This document shows positions 10,600 through 22,008 of a DNA stretch of 64,000 nt, piece by piece. Position 1 is the stretch's first letter. Each line of letters starts with the position of its first letter. The DNA is from Psococerastis gibbosa (taxonomy: Eukaryota; Arthropoda; Insecta; Psocodea; Psocidae), in contig OZ020491.1 in assembly GCA_963971405.1 (NCBI GenBank), forward strand, positions 11,402,855-11,466,854, given 5' to 3'. A program made the translations under genes and the position numbers. The notes below the pieces were generated by a model. It did not search any database. It saw only the letters and a list, made by a program, of their open reading frames with translations, and was not told the origin of the DNA.

Positions 10600-11689
10600 T
10601 TAGTCTTCTTCATTGTTCGTCGCCTAATATTTAGCACAAGATTACGTAATACGGTATCGATATTTTCTGACCTGGTCACTAACAGTGACTTGGGGCGCAA
10701 CCGTGACAAAGAAACCGTGACCCACCTATAAAGTACATCATTTCGCCACACTATATAGTCTTACGCCACTCAAGGCTTGGTGAAGACATTGTACCGCTGC
10801 AGGGGAAGTCGTTGATGAACGCCTACCCACTTCTCTACGTCACCCCCCTTAACCCCCCCCCCCCTCTCTGCGCCGCGTTTCCGTCTTTTGGCTGCAGAGA
10901 TTGATGGGACTTCGGGCGTGGTATACAGGGTGTGGCTCCCCTTCCAGCTTTCTTCCGGATAAGAATAAGGGTGACTGACAAGGGGGTCCTTTCAAATTTG
11001 GCTGTGTGTATTTTTCATTAGCCCCCCTCCACCCCCCACTCTTTCCTCTCAACCAACCCCAGCTGAATTCTTTTCCTCGGTTCCTTCGCTGAAATATTTT
11101 CATCACTGGATTTTCCCATGAAGTATTTTTCATTTCTTTGGAATGTAAGTCAATCTGTTCAATGGGTGTCGCTGTGAAATGTGACGTGATAAATTATAGT
11201 AAATATAACACTCTAAGAGCATTGCTACTTTTTATTTAAAAAACTTCAATTTTTTTCTCTTTTTTATTTTTTTGCTCACACGAGTATATTGCAAATAAAT
11301 ATCTAAGCATTGCGTGTTCATCTCATGATAGCACATTCTAATATGATGATAAAGCTCTAGAGTACTTTTTGGATTTATAAATTGGAAGAACATTACTGAG
11401 CATCCTTGTAGATGATTGGCTGCACTGAAAAACATCATGATGAATCATCTGCAGAATCCATTTCTCAGTTGCACTGTGCCACGGGTTCAAACCTAATACC
11501 TAAATGTAGCCTACCTGACAGAATATATGCGTCATGACCACTTACCTGGAATAAAAGAATGCAAATATTTAAATCGAACAATACATTGCATTAAAATATT
11601 ACAAAAACAGACAATATACGTGTACACTTGTGCAATACAGCAACAATCACATAATACAACAATAAGGTACGAAGTTAATAAGAAAATGA
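10600..11689. other. No gene seen
   Basis: Unassigned DNA with a 12-base C run (10853-10864) and pyrimidine/purine-rich stretches to about 11060. No coding feature supported. Confidence 0.45.
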
Positions 11690-11775
11690 TTTTATATTTT
11701 AATTTATATTTTATATATATATTTATATATTTTATATATATATTTATATTTTATTTTATAATTTATATAAATTTT
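11690..11775. repeat. AT-rich low-complexity tract
   Basis: Irregular TTTATATATATA / TTTATATTTTA units over about 85 bases. Confidence 0.8.
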
Positions 11776-12970
11776 ATAGACTCCTCTATACTATACATGC
11801 ATAGTTTTTTTTAAATTTAAAGACCGTTTACGAGTTTTAGTAGATCTTTGGTGGGGTATCTATTAGGTTTACTGTGGATGATTTTTAAAGTCTTCCTGTG
11901 TATTACATTTAATTTCTCTATAACGTTTAGACTCGCTACATTCGCTGTTACTCGGATAAAAAACCCATAAGAACCACCGTAACAGCAGCAAGCCAATAGC
12001 TACTCAGTTTATAACTTACCCTACAATCAGAGAGCTTTAATCCTCGTCACTAAAGTAAATGACTAAGGCAAATACCAGTAGACTAGACACAAAAGAGGCA
12101 AAACAGCGAGCTAACCTCTCGACATAGAACAAGTAATTAAAGTACAGAAAATTCTCTCGACCGCAATCCCCCTAGCCAAGCCAACGGAGAATCTCCCAGA
12201 GAGAAAGAGAAGAGCCTGAGAGAAGTGGGTGGATTTCAGAGGGGGGAATTGCGGGAAATAAATCTTGGGTTTAATTCGCAGCGACAGGTTCGATATAGAG
12301 ACGAACAAGAGCCAATTTCAGGCTGGTTGAAACGCGGTTCTACCCAAAATGAACGAACCGAAATTTTACCCTAACACATCCACCAGAGTTAAAACGTAAT
12401 GGAAACAATTGTGTGCAGTATAAAAAAATTGCTAAAAATATCTGGTTTTTTCAACGCTTTACGAAGTTCCAAGAAAAATGTTCAGCAACTTGAAATAAGC
12501 AAAATTCGTAAATGTAAGAGGTCTCTAAATTGCTGAGGAATGGGGGTACTTGTAGCGCACCAGTTTCTGACACCCCCCCCCCCCTCCCCCACCCGCTTAC
12601 TTGCGTTAATGCGAAGTTTCATCATTCAAAATCATTTTCAGACGCCTACTTGTCACTAAATTGCTTAACTATGTGACGGGAGTTGGGGAAGTAATGTAGA
12701 GAGGTATTGTAATGAAAATATCCAACTACGCCGTGCTATAGTATGTTGATAGTTTCACAGCGGAAGTGAAATTCCTGATTAGCATACAGCTGAAGTCAGC
12801 TATAAGAGCTGAGGTTATTTAATACAAAGGATTAGAGAAAATCGGAGTGCCCCCACTTTGCGTCTTTTGTACACAGTCGATTTTCACAGGAAATATCGAT
12901 TATAGAGCCGTCAATAATAACTGTTTAATCAGCAGAAATCCTCCTCTACATTTCGATGTATATGACATGT
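11776..12970. other. No gene seen
   Basis: Unassigned non-coding DNA with a 12-base C run at 12573-12584. A donor-like TAGG/GTAAGT lies on the minus strand near 12019 without a supporting frame. Confidence 0.45.
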
Positions 12971-12972
12971 AG

Positions 12973-13160
12973 TCATAAACTGACACTAACCCTGTCACTG
13001 TCACTAACACTGTCCCTAACTAACACTGTCACTAACCCTGTCACTGTCACTAACACTGTCCCTAACCCTGTCACTGTCACTAATCCTGTCACTGTCACTA
13101 ACACTGTCCCTAACCCTGTCACTGTCACTAACCCTGTCACTGTCACTAACATCAATTCTT
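12973..13160. repeat. Minisatellite of CTGTCACTAACC-type units
   Basis: Interleaved 6- and 12-bp units (CTGTCACTGTCACTAACACT, GTCCCTAACC) fill about 180 bases. Both strands are open because of the repeat itself (TNPVTVTN on plus, LVTVTG on minus); these are not genes. Confidence 0.9.
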
Positions 13161-13884
13161 CCTGTTCATGAACTCCTTTCTCGGGACTACCACACTACCA
13201 CACCAATCGTTCTTTTTATTATATTCAATAATTGTGGCCAATCTGTGTTAGAAATATGTGCATGCCTTACATATAAAAATGCTCAGAAAATAACAAGATA
13301 CGCGCCACTTAAATTTTAAGCATCAGTCGCCGGATCAGGCCTTAGTATTTTCAAAACGATTCTAAATAACTTATTTGTTCCAAACTAAAACCGTACAGTA
13401 CTAAACGTCTACACTGAGCAGTAACTTCTTTACTTATTGGAACGTAAACCAAAGTCGTTTAGCCAATTGGAAGGTTACCTAAAATACTTCAAGCAACGAC
13501 AAAGGAAATGTAATGAAATTTTCCGGGAAAACAAAAAGAGACGGAAACTTGAATGAAGTTCCCCCCGCACCCTATTGGCAGTCCGCCAATGCTCGGTATA
13601 AGCATTTCCCTTCTATGTTCTTATAAATAATAATACACACTTTTCACTATGTTTTTATACCTGACACAATTGTTATTACGTCATTTCACATTGGCTTCTT
13701 TGCAATAGAAGCTATTTCGGAAGAGATAAACAAGGGAAAATGATCTTTTTGAATTGAAAATTGCGGAAAACAGACTCATTGGGAAGGAATTAATCTTTGA
13801 TGTATTTCGTTTACTCTAGTATCACAGCATTTTTTAAAGGTTGCTTTTAGCAGTCAAATAAAAAGTTACTTGTCTGGACGACTT
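13161..13884. other. No gene seen
   Basis: Unassigned non-coding DNA between the minisatellite and a decayed family D copy. Confidence 0.45.
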
Positions 13885-14095
13885 GCACCCGAGCTTGGTT
13901 AAGTCATGCCTACGTCTGGTACATTGCTTCAATGTAAAGCTTGTTTGTGGATGGTATCGCTTGTAGCCGTATGTACCGTGTGTACCAACGGCCAAAAACA
14001 ATACCAGTTATGTCCGAAAATCCATGACGTCATTGGGCAATGTTAAATCGGTGTACGTCCGTAAAATGACCTTCAAATTATTTATTTAGTACATA
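13885..14095 (-). mobile_element. Retroposon family D, decayed minus copy
   Basis: Plus-strand CTTGGTTAAGTCATGCCTAC, GCTTGTAGCCGTATGT, ACGGCCAAAAACAATACCAG and GTCCGAAAATCCATG are the complement of family D with several indels. Confidence 0.55.
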
Positions 14096-14221
14096 CATTA
14101 CCCACAGCTATATATGCGCTCGACACTCACTTATCGAACAAAGTTCAAAAAGAAAAATTAATTTAAAAATTTGTATACAATTTTTAATTTGAAATGCATA
14201 TTTTATTATATTATATCACGA

Positions 14222-14735
14222 TACCGTGTTCAGAGTCCACAAAGCCAAACTGGGTCCTACCGTCTGCCGGCACTGCAATGAGTCCGAATAAACCGCGGAA
14301 CACGTGGTTTGTCACTGTTCAGCCCTGTGGCGGGCGTAATTGTAATTTTTGAATGACTTTTTATGGACCCAGGCCTACTTATAGTGGCTCTTATTGTTTA
14401 ATGCCAACGACCCCGAGGAGTTCGGACATTAGCTGTATTGTTTCCGTGTGAATTTTTGGCCATAGGCAAACTGGTATACGTTCTCGATGTCAACCTGCAC
14501 CGGCTTCAAGCGATAATGGACAAGCTGAGACAAGCTTACCATTGACGCAATGAAACAGGCGAAAGCAAGACTTAACCAAGTACAGATACGAGTCCTGTGG
14601 CGGGCGTAGTTGGGCTGTTTTGGGGCTGTCTACATCGACCAGGTCAATCTGATTGACTTGCCATTGAAAAACATGGTTGTCTTTGCCAACAAGGTTAAGC
14701 TGTTAGTTTTTCAACAGTTGATCAATTGGCAATAG
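14222..14735 (+). mobile_element. LINE ORF2 C-terminal remnant split by a D insertion
   Basis: Before the insertion the plus strand reads KAKLGPTVCRHCNESE, a stop, then TAEHVVCHCSALWRA. After it, LGCFGAVYIDQVNLIDLPLK and NMVVFANK follow in the same frame. The CxxC-E-ET.EH.xxxC.AL pattern is the zinc-knuckle-like C terminus of R1/I/Jockey-type LINEs. Element D (14339-14593) sits inside; its 15-bp TSD is part of the LINE. Two stops in frame show the LINE is dead. Confidence 0.72.
14339..14593 (+). mobile_element. Retroposon family D, full-length reference copy with TSD
   Basis: 255 bp from ATTGTAATTTTTGAATGACT to CAAGTACAGATACGAGT, flanked by an exact 15-bp TSD CCTGTGGCGGGCGTA (14324-14338, 14594-14608). 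Internal marks are TTTTTATGGACCCAGGCC, ATGCCAACGACCCC and AGCGATAATGGACAAGCTGA. There is no poly(A) tail and no clear Pol III box, so the class is SINE-like but unresolved. Confidence 0.85.
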
Positions 14736-14759
14736 TCATACAATAGTATGCATGATTGA

Positions 14760-14825
14760 TTATTCAAATTTTCGAATAAACAAAGTGTTCCGAGGGCCAT
14801 CCTATCGTGGTCGGGTAGTATAACA
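14760..14825 (+). repeat. Repeat shared with the flanks of the MITE at 59985
   Basis: TTCAAATTTTCGAATAAACA, AAGTGTTCCGAGGGCCATCC, TATCGTGGTCGGGTAGTA matches the complement of 59945-59984 and, in plus orientation, 60385-60440. It is one arm of a palindromic element that was later split by a MITE at 60 kb. Confidence 0.5.
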
Positions 14826-14829
14826 CTAC

Positions 14830-15796
14830 CGCTGTATATAAACAACAGTAAGTGAAGAATGATAATTATTGAGCTCACAAATAATGTCATAAAAATTACA
14901 AACCAGTCAGCCATGACTGACGTAATCTCCTTTTGACAAAAAATAGTCGCTGTGATGTACATAAAATGACGCGGGTTTATTAATAATAACAGTAACGCGT
15001 ATAAACATAACTCAAACGATCAGAGTATGTGATGTGGAAGGTCGACCCGCCCGGTAAATGTGCAGGTGAAACTCATTGAACCATCTCGACAGTGATTCAG
15101 GGGAATACCCTTTTTTAGTAAGTCTTCAGTCAAGTAAATTACACAGTGCAGTTTTTAAAACCTGATTGGAATGGTTTAGATAATTCCACGAGTAAGTTAT
15201 TCTTTTCCGTTGGTGCTACTGTCAGAGCCTTAGCTCCAACTTACTCATATTGCCCCCTCCCAAATTTTACATAAAAACGCCACTGTCTACAAAATATAGA
15301 AGAAAAATAATTCCACCATGAATAAGCACACCGTCAATTAGTAAATTTTAACATCATCATCGCTTAAAGGCAAACCTCTATAACAAACAGCAATCATTAT
15401 TATAGCGACTGCATAAGACGTTTTTATAAAAAAAAAAAATCCATTAAACACAATAGAGTAAAAATAAAACAAATTTTAAAACTTTTAAAGCTTTAAAAGT
15501 ATGGAGGGAACTAGAGCAAAGTAACAACTTATGGAAGAAAGAATAGAGAATTTATGCTTTAACTCGCAATACTGTAAAAACGTTTTAAGAGCAAACAAGC
15601 TGTCAATTGTTTAGCTGACAGTTGGCAGTTTTCAATTGTTTTATTCCATAAGGCAGTTCGCAGTTGTGCTTTCTTAAAAGTCAGGGGTCTTTAAAAAGAG
15701 ATAGGGCGGTACATTTCCATTTTGCTCTGACTAGCAGTGTTGAACGTTGGTCTTGCAGCAGTTGCAAGCTTTGCTAGTGAGTAGTTATTTATTTAA
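14830..15796. other. No gene seen
   Basis: Unassigned AT-rich non-coding DNA. Confidence 0.45.
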
Positions 15797-16025
15797 GCAC
15801 TTTTTATGGACCCAGGCCTATACTAATAGTGGCCCATAGGTCTCTTGTCCAATGCCAACGACCCCATAAATTTCGGACATTATTTGTATTGTTTCCGTAT
15901 GCATTTTTGGCCATCGATATCAACCTATACCGGCTACAAGCGATAATGGACAAGCTGTGACAAGTTTATCTTTAACGCAATGAATCAGGCGAAAGCATGA
16001 CTCGACCAAGTACAGATACGAGTCA
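15797..16025 (+). mobile_element. Retroposon family D copy
   Basis: Contains AAGCACTTTTTATGGACCCA, AATGCCAACGACCCCATAAA, ATCAACCTATACCGGCTACA, AGCGATAATGGACAAGCTGT and ends AAGTACAGATACGAGT, as in the reference copy. TSD not clear. Confidence 0.75.
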
Positions 16026-16692
16026 TTAACTATCTTACAAAATTAGCGTAACTCTCCCACAAAAAAAAGTTGATGTCTTAAAGTATGCGTATAGGACGCA
16101 CAGAGCAAGGAACTTGAAAGAGAAAATTCAAACAAACATCGTGAAAATTGTCAATAATCAATTACGTTATGAGGGCAAACAGATCTGGCGAAAAATGCCG
16201 CATTCAAACATTTTCTCGAACCTCTCTCCACCATCGATTTCCACTTGCGACAGTCGAACAAATGGTGGAACTCACTCCTCCTCCAATCCCCCCCCCCCCC
16301 CAAGGTGCAATTCCCTGATTCCGCGTTTTTTACGGCACAAGACTTAACCCTTTTTCTTCTCACTCTTCGAAAAAAAAGTGGCCCCTTTCTCACACTGACT
16401 TGACTTTCCACGAAAACTGGAAAATTAAAGCTATAAACTATGCTCCATTGCGCCTTCGTCCTCCCCTCCACATTTCCCCCATTTCTACATTTCATAAAGT
16501 TCAAGAGTGGTAAAAAAAAAACTCGCGATTCCTACTGCGATATCCGCAAAATAAATAATTTTTATTCCTCTAACCAGGAAATACGGGAACCTTTGAAAAA
16601 AATACGCGGCGTATTATACAGCCGCCTTTAGCAAATTACAGGCTTTAATTTTAAAATGAGATTAAAGTGCCATAATTATAATATCAGTGCAC
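16026..16692. other. No gene; poly(C)
   Basis: Non-coding DNA with a 14-base C run at 16288-16301. A 117-codon minus-strand frame (16151-16504) lies across this run and shows no family features. Confidence 0.45.
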
Positions 16693-17191
16693 AAATCAGT
16701 TTCATGATGAAGCAGTAGAACCCCGGGATGATAGGCCGTGGTCGTTCTGAAAGCGTATCTCGGAGGCTTAGCAGCAACTGTTTCCAGTCATCGAATGAGG
16801 CGAACAATATAATTAGAAGGACTTTCATGGCCGGAGTTACGTAAGAAGTTTTGTTTGTTTTCTTGTATTTCGTGTCCGAGGTAGATACTCCTAGTTTCTG
16901 GGCCCTGTATATTCTGCCAACCTGACGACATAGTCGGTGCACACCAAAAACGACTCGGAAGTTTTCTTGGTGGTGAAAGGATTAGCCGCTAAACATTTCC
17001 ACTACGCCTTATCGGTTTTTTGTCCACGACTTTAAAAAGCGATCTTCGGGGAGGCTCCTTTCCTGTACGTAAGCAGTTGCTGCTGAACCTCCGAGATACG
17101 CTTTCAGAACGACCATGGCCTATCATCCCAGATTGTACTGCTTCATCACGTAACTCCAGCAGTGAATGTCATTGCAGTTAAATCAGTTTCA
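16693..17191. mobile_element. Fold-back retroposon family F, large copy with TSD
   Basis: Flanked by an exact 12-bp TSD AAATCAGTTTCA (16693-16704, 17180-17191). The left end is TGATGAAGCAGTAGAACCCC, the right end ATGTCATTGCAGTT. The inverted arms share TAGGCCGTGGTCGTTCTGAA, AGCGTATCTCGGAGG (left 16721-16780, right about 17081-17145). The loop carries a minus-strand LINE 3' end (16868-17080). Its termini match those of 49929-50149 and 56027-56093. Confidence 0.8.
16868..17080 (-). mobile_element. LINE 3' end, family C, inside the fold-back element
   Basis: Plus-strand GTGTCCGAGGTAGATACTCC, TCGGTGCACACCAAAAACGA, GGTGGTGAAAGGATTAGCCG and TTTTTTGTCCACGACTTTAA match 44648-44870. Its edge is the complement of the 3' end of the LINE at 39.2 kb (ACACGAAAAAGTAAAG), so these are minus copies of a LINE tail. 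Confidence 0.65.
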
Positions 17192-17229
17192 CTTGGTTTT
17201 AGGTTGGATGACATAAAAAAACCAATATA

Positions 17230-17350
17230 GGCTACACTTACTAACTTGATCGATCGGAGACGTGTCATCTCACCACAAGTATTAATTTCCTCATTGAGGC
17301 GACTGAAGAGGTCAATCGGATACATTCATTCAATTGTTTGTATGCGATTA
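17230..17350 (-). repeat. Repeat family J, minus copy
   Basis: GATCGGAGACGTGTCATC, CGACTGAAGAGGTCAATCGG, ATACATTCATTCAATTGTTT, GTATGCGATTAA is the complement of the copy at 40980. Confidence 0.55.
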
Positions 17351-17411
17351 ACCCTTAAAAAAAAAGAGAAAAATACTACAAATTAATTTACTAAATTTTA
17401 GAGGTAACAGT

Positions 17412-17639
17412 GGCCGGCCGCCATACCAAGTTGAATACAGCGGACCAGAGCAGGTTCAAAGCTGCAGATAACTTGATCGTGTGCACAGTGCCGGTAGGGA
17501 AACATGGTAGGACTTGTCCTGGTCACCTCCGAACTAATCGTGTGACTTCACTGTATTTCCCAAGTGGTTCGGAATCCACTATAATCAGGAGGTCCACTGT
17601 CCTATGGACTGTTTCCAACCATACTACTACTACTACTAC
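17412..17639 (+). mobile_element. SINE B, full-length 5' end, ACT-tail subtype, with TSD
   Basis: Starts GGCCGGCCGCCATACCAAGT and passes CAGAGCAGGTTCAAAGCTGC, TAGGACTTGTCCTGGTCACC and AAGTGGTTCGGAATCCACTA to a CAACCATACTACTACTACT tail. TSD TAGAGGTAACAGT / TAGAGGTAAAAGT (17399-17411, 17640-17652). GGTTCAAAGCT is close to a B-box; A-box spacing is poor, so tRNA ancestry is only possible. A 12-base G run follows at 17662. Confidence 0.9.
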
Positions 17640-17673
17640 TAGAGGTAAAAGTCACCCAAATGGGGGGGGGGGG

Positions 17674-18724
17674 AATCCATGAATCCAATGATTTTAAGTG
17701 GTAGGGGTTGAAATTCTTATAGAATGGAATCTCGGTTACTACAGAACTCCTAGATGTCTCTTACAACCGAGTTATTGCTGCTACGATAGATGTCTTTGTC
17801 ACTGTCAGTTCAAGGTTTAACAAGGTTGTCTTTAGAATCACATTAACTGAATTTTAACCACCAGGCGCAACATCACAGAGCAACCAAAAAAAAAAAGCGG
17901 ATTACCTTCCAAATTGACATGTCACGCAACGCAAAGCTTATGAACTAGCCTTGAAAGTAGCATGAACATTGCCGGATCAAACGAAAAGTTTTCTGCATCA
18001 CAGCGGCGGCAAGGTAAAAGCGCTCGAAATTGGAAATCGCGAACCAGACCAACTAATTCTAATTCTGTAGCAGATGAACTGTGTTCAATTGGAAATAAAT
18101 CACGCTATCAAGAGAACCCCAGGTAATCTAGCCTACTTTTTCCCCCGGGGGCCCAGGGGGTTGGGCGAGGGCGGAGGGGGGAGGGTGAGGCTGCCTGTCA
18201 GTGGTCTGCAAGATAAATGATTAGCCAATCCAACTTCCAAGATAGCCCAGGGCCGGTGTGGCACCTTACCAAAAATAAAGATGAAAGATGAGGTAGACAA
18301 GACATATTATGTGAAGATAAATCGTCAGTTAATAAGGTGAGGGTATAAGTAAAAGTATAAAATAATAATAATTTATTCTTTCTTGTCTTTTTTACTTAAC
18401 TGGTTACTTCACCAGCTAGGGAAGTACATTAAACAATGCAAAAAAGTATTCCGAAAAAATACAATGTCATGTCCACCCCGAAGCTTTCGCTTGTCAGGGG
18501 TGGCGTCATCAAATAAAGAAATGCTGCAACTTTACTTAAATTTTCCTCTATTAATCACCTTTTTATAACTTATAGCCAATACTAATAATAATTAAATGTA
18601 TATTATACAGTATACATACATCCCATGTAGATTCCAAACTGTTCAGAAAATCTATTGTAGTATAGTTTCCCTTCCTCATCAACCCCGGAAATACTTTAGG
18701 TTAATTTTCGCTGACCGAAAAATT
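17674..18724. other. No gene seen
   Basis: Unassigned non-coding DNA with G/C-rich blocks near 18143-18190 (CCCCCGGGGGCCCAGGGGG) and an (AAT)n patch near 18362. Confidence 0.45.
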
Positions 18725-18832
18725 TTATTAATTTAGTAGGCATACGGTTAACTACTCAGGTGTTATAACAAGCAGCACCCGAATGAGATGTTTATATGAT
18801 GATAAGCTATTTCGATTTATGTCAATTATGGG
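18725..18832 (-). mobile_element. LINE 3'UTR fragment
   Basis: Plus-strand AGTAGGCATACGGTTAACTA, CTCAGGTGTTATAACAAGCA, ATGATGATAAGCTATTTCGA is the complement of 720-810 in the LINE end at 0.4 kb. About 90 per cent of bases appear identical by eye. Confidence 0.75.
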
Positions 18833-18914
18833 GCTATGGGCTACGACGATTTTATCTTATACTTTACTTGTATTGTATAATTTAACTGAAATATATATTG
18901 TATTGTATTGTATA

Positions 18915-18930
18915 CCCCCCCCCCCCCCCC
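18915..18930. repeat. Poly(C) run, 16 bases
   Basis: Follows (TATTG)n. It is one of about 16 homopolymer C or G runs of at least 9 bases in the window. Confidence 0.95.
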
Positions 18931-19324
18931 ATTAGGTTCTGATTTTACACTAGATGAAACTATATTTTTAACTATACAACTACAAAATGTATAACCTATA
19001 CTACCAATCAACAGATAAAAATCATAAAAATACGGTTTTAAGTTTTGAAGTTTAAAAATTTGGCGCCAATTAAACTAACCTAACGTAACCTAATTCATTA
19101 ATTACCTATATTGGCAATTTTTTGCAATTCATCTTTTTTATTCGTATTTAATTTTATACCACTCCTGCTTCTCATTCTAGATCCGCCCCTGCTTTGAGGA
19201 GAGGGCCTATTAATTTACAATGATCTGTCTAATTTATGACGAAAAAGTAGGAAGTAGAACATAAATTGAATTACTACGGAAAGTGAGGCGTCATTTTTCT
19301 ATTCGTACTAAGGGTTTATTTCAT
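18931..19324. other. No gene seen
   Basis: Unassigned AT-rich non-coding DNA. Confidence 0.45.
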
Positions 19325-19550
19325 TTTATGAAGGGTTTTTTATGGAGGTGGTCCATTGAACCTCTGCCAATAACAACGACCCCATGGATTTTTGGACATT
19401 ATTGGTATTTTTGCTACATGAATTTTTGCCTTTAGCCAACACGTCCTCAATGTCAACCCACAGCGGCTACAAGCGGTAATAGACAAACTGAGACAAGCTT
19501 ACCAGTGGCAATGTTAGAAGCGTTGGCTAGACTTATCCGAGATCAGGTAT
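19325..19550 (+). mobile_element. Retroposon family D copy
   Basis: GAAGGGTTTTTTATGGAGGT, AACAACGACCCCATGGATTT, TGTCAACCCACAGCGGCTAC and ACAAACTGAGACAAGCTTAC match family D with more divergence than the 14.3-kb copy. Confidence 0.65.
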
Positions 19551-20433
19551 GTGTCTCGTACTAAGGGTTACTTTGACCATTCACGGTAAATTAAGGCCAA
19601 GCCGGAGAGTTGTGACCTTGAGCGTTGAATACATAGAAATATAATAGAACTGGAGCGGCGGGAGCCATAATATGCCTTACGAGGCACCCGTTAACCATAA
19701 GCCAACTATCAGAGATAAGTACCAACGCAAAAAATATCGAAATCTTACACATTGCAGCATAGCAAAGCGGATACCTGGACCCGGTCAAAAACTCTGTACT
19801 TAGCTTGTGCAAGCTATACTAGCAGCCATATTGATAGCGGTCTCCAGCCACGAGATGGTTGAATATCCATTTTATAAACAAAGCCCCGCGTCATGTACCT
19901 GTTCCGTATTTGACTTGCATTATTTCAAATAATTACAGTTTTACCTATTTCTGGCGCTTTACTCTAATTAAGTGTTGAGCTTCTGACTGAAGTGCATTTC
20001 ATTACAAAAGCTGGAGGTTTTTCTTCCCTGTGGGGCACGTAACAATGTTCTAAAAGGTATGTTTTTAATTGCTTCATGCACACATTTTAAACCTAATGTA
20101 ATTGTAATTTTTGGTTAAGTCAATAGTGCAAGCATGTCTACGCGTATACTATACCCTTCTATCGACGTTTACTATACCCCTGCGGTTTAAAACATACGGT
20201 ATATTACGAACCCTCTGCAAAGACATTTCCAGGCCAGTCACGTGACCTACTCCGGTTTGGCCTTAAATAGTCTACAAAACACATGTTTGCTGCTGCATAG
20301 ACCACCTTTAATGCTGCAAATCAGATCTTATGAGCCCTCTTAAAAACAAGTAAGTCAAATACCTTATAATAATTTCCAATAAATACAGTCCTTGGCTTAA
20401 GCACACCGATGTTAATAAAGTGTTGTTTCTAAC
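19551..20433. other. No gene seen
   Basis: Unassigned non-coding DNA; a 73-codon minus frame at 19591-19812 has no family features. Confidence 0.45.
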
Positions 20434-20768
20434 GCCTGCTTTCAGCATTTCTGCTTTAAGCAACCCTGTCAGCCTGGCGGGTGGAGTGAGTCTGTTTGTT
20501 AACTTGAGGCACCCTAAGGGCAGACTCTTTCACCTCGGGGAAAGGGGAGTTGACTAACAGGGTGGACCTCCTGATTATAGTGGATTCCGAACCACTTGGG
20601 GAACATGGTAAAGTCACACGATTAAATCGGAGGTGACCAGGACTCGACTTGTACTGCCTAAGCGCGTTATCATGTCCCACCAGGTTCCCCTGCCAACGCT
20701 GTGCACACTACCAAGTTGCCGCAGTTTGAAACATGTTCTGCTGTAATGGAATCAACATGGTAAGGCCG
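20434..20768 (-). mobile_element. SINE B, near full-length minus copy, CAA-tail subtype
   Basis: The reverse complement runs from GGCCTTACCATGTTGATTCC through AACTTGGTAGTGTGCACAGC, GTGGTTCGGAATCCACTATA and CCCGAGGTGAAAGAGTCTGC to CTGAAAGCAGGCGTTAGAAA. It shows that the CAA-tail and ACT-tail subtypes share the 5' and middle regions and differ after GGAGGTCC. No TSD recognised. Confidence 0.82.
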
Positions 20769-21055
20769 TCATTCAATAGTCCTCGAGATTTCAATTTTGA
20801 AAAAGGCGGTCGCAAGGGACCTAAAAAAATGAGAGTTCTCAATAAAAACGTAAAAGACAGGTTAAAAACAAAAGTCTAGACTCCTAATCATAAGGAAAGA
20901 AAAAGTGGAAAAGAGACAATCAAAATAGAGGAAAAGCAAAACATAAAAAGGGTTAAATGATAAGTTAAACCCCACGAAACATCTCTTAACGTTACGATAG
21001 AGAAAGGAAATTCACCAGGTTTATAGGAAAAAACTGCAGTTGACCCAAAAAACAA

Positions 21056-21530
21056 CGCTGGATTTTCCCGATCGTGGAAAATCGGGAAAGAATGGGGAAA
21101 AACAAAAAAAGGATTGCAGATCCTTCGTCAAATTCCTGACAATAAAATAGTATTAAGGTGCAATGCCAATATTTTAATAAAATAGTTTTCACTCAATATT
21201 TTACAATTTTATATAATTTTATCACTTTTATTTATTACTGGCATTCGTTAAGCATTACTTTTTGGCCGTTGCCAAACTAGTACGTCCTCGGTGGATTTTC
21301 CCGATTGCGGAAAATCGGGAATAAATGGGGGGAAACAAGAAAATATTGCGGATCTTTCGTCAAATTCCTGGCAACAAAATATTATACTTCACAATTTCAT
21401 ATAATTGTATCACTTTTATTTATTACTGGCATTATTTTTAGGCCGCTGCCAAACTGTGTGATCGATGGGACCCTAAACTGGCTAATAGCAGTAATCTGCA
21501 AGCTGAGACAAGCTTACCAAGTTAATCTAC
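21056..21530 (+). repeat. 233-bp direct tandem duplication including part of family D
   Basis: GATTTTCCCGAT...AAAATCGGGAA starts at 21061 and again at 21294. Both copies then share GATCCTTCGTCAAATTCCTG/GATCTTTCGTCAAATTCCTG and TATCACTTTTATTTATTACT. The second copy runs on into family D sequence (GCAAGCTGAGACAAGCTTAC), whose left part (GTTGCCAAACTAGTACGTCC) ends copy one. Each unit holds a small hairpin GATTTTCCCGA/TCGGGAA. Confidence 0.7.
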
Positions 21531-21687
21531 TTACTTGCAGCTAAATCAACCTGAAAACACTGTAATTTAATATACTGCTATGTTTGATGGCCTCAATGAC
21601 CGCGACATAAGATAGATATTGCCAGTAACCTATCAGACTTTTCACCCTGGTCTGATGGGATTTGGTAATTGTGTAAGGCTGTTATTG

Positions 21688-21931
21688 GCCGGCCGCCTTA
21701 CCAAGTTGAATCCAGTGGACCAGAGCAGGTTCAAAGATGCAGATAACTTGGTAGTGTGCACAGTGCCGGTATGGAAACATGGTAGGACTTGTCCTGGTCA
21801 CCTCCGAACTAATCGTGTGACTTCACTGTGTTTCCCAAGTGGTTCGGAATCCACTATAATCAGGAGGTCCCCTGTCCTATGGGCCCACACCGTGGCCTGG
21901 GACTGTGTCCAACCCTACTACTACTACTACT
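21688..21931 (+). mobile_element. SINE B, full-length, ACT-tail subtype, exact TSD
   Basis: Begins GCCGGCCGCCTTACCAAGTT and ends CCAACCCTACTACTACTACT. The 13-bp TSD AAGGCTGTTATTG is exact (21675-21687, 21932-21944). Relative to the 17.4-kb copy it extends further, with TATGGGCCCACACCGTGGCC before the tail. Confidence 0.92.
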
Positions 21932-22008
21932 AAGGCTGTTATTGAGCTGTATCCCTGAGGTGGTAATACCGAATCATAGCGAAGTAAACAAACTAATTAG
22001 GACTTTGT

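Noticed and set aside
11500-11570. 31-nt microexon on minus between TTCCAG and GTAGGC
   Set aside because: Continuing the Rbp6 reading phase into it gives an in-frame stop, and the peptide does not fit the expected RRM2 continuation.
12956-13171. Repetitive TNPVTVTN frame
   Set aside because: Translation of a simple 6/12-bp minisatellite; both strands are open.
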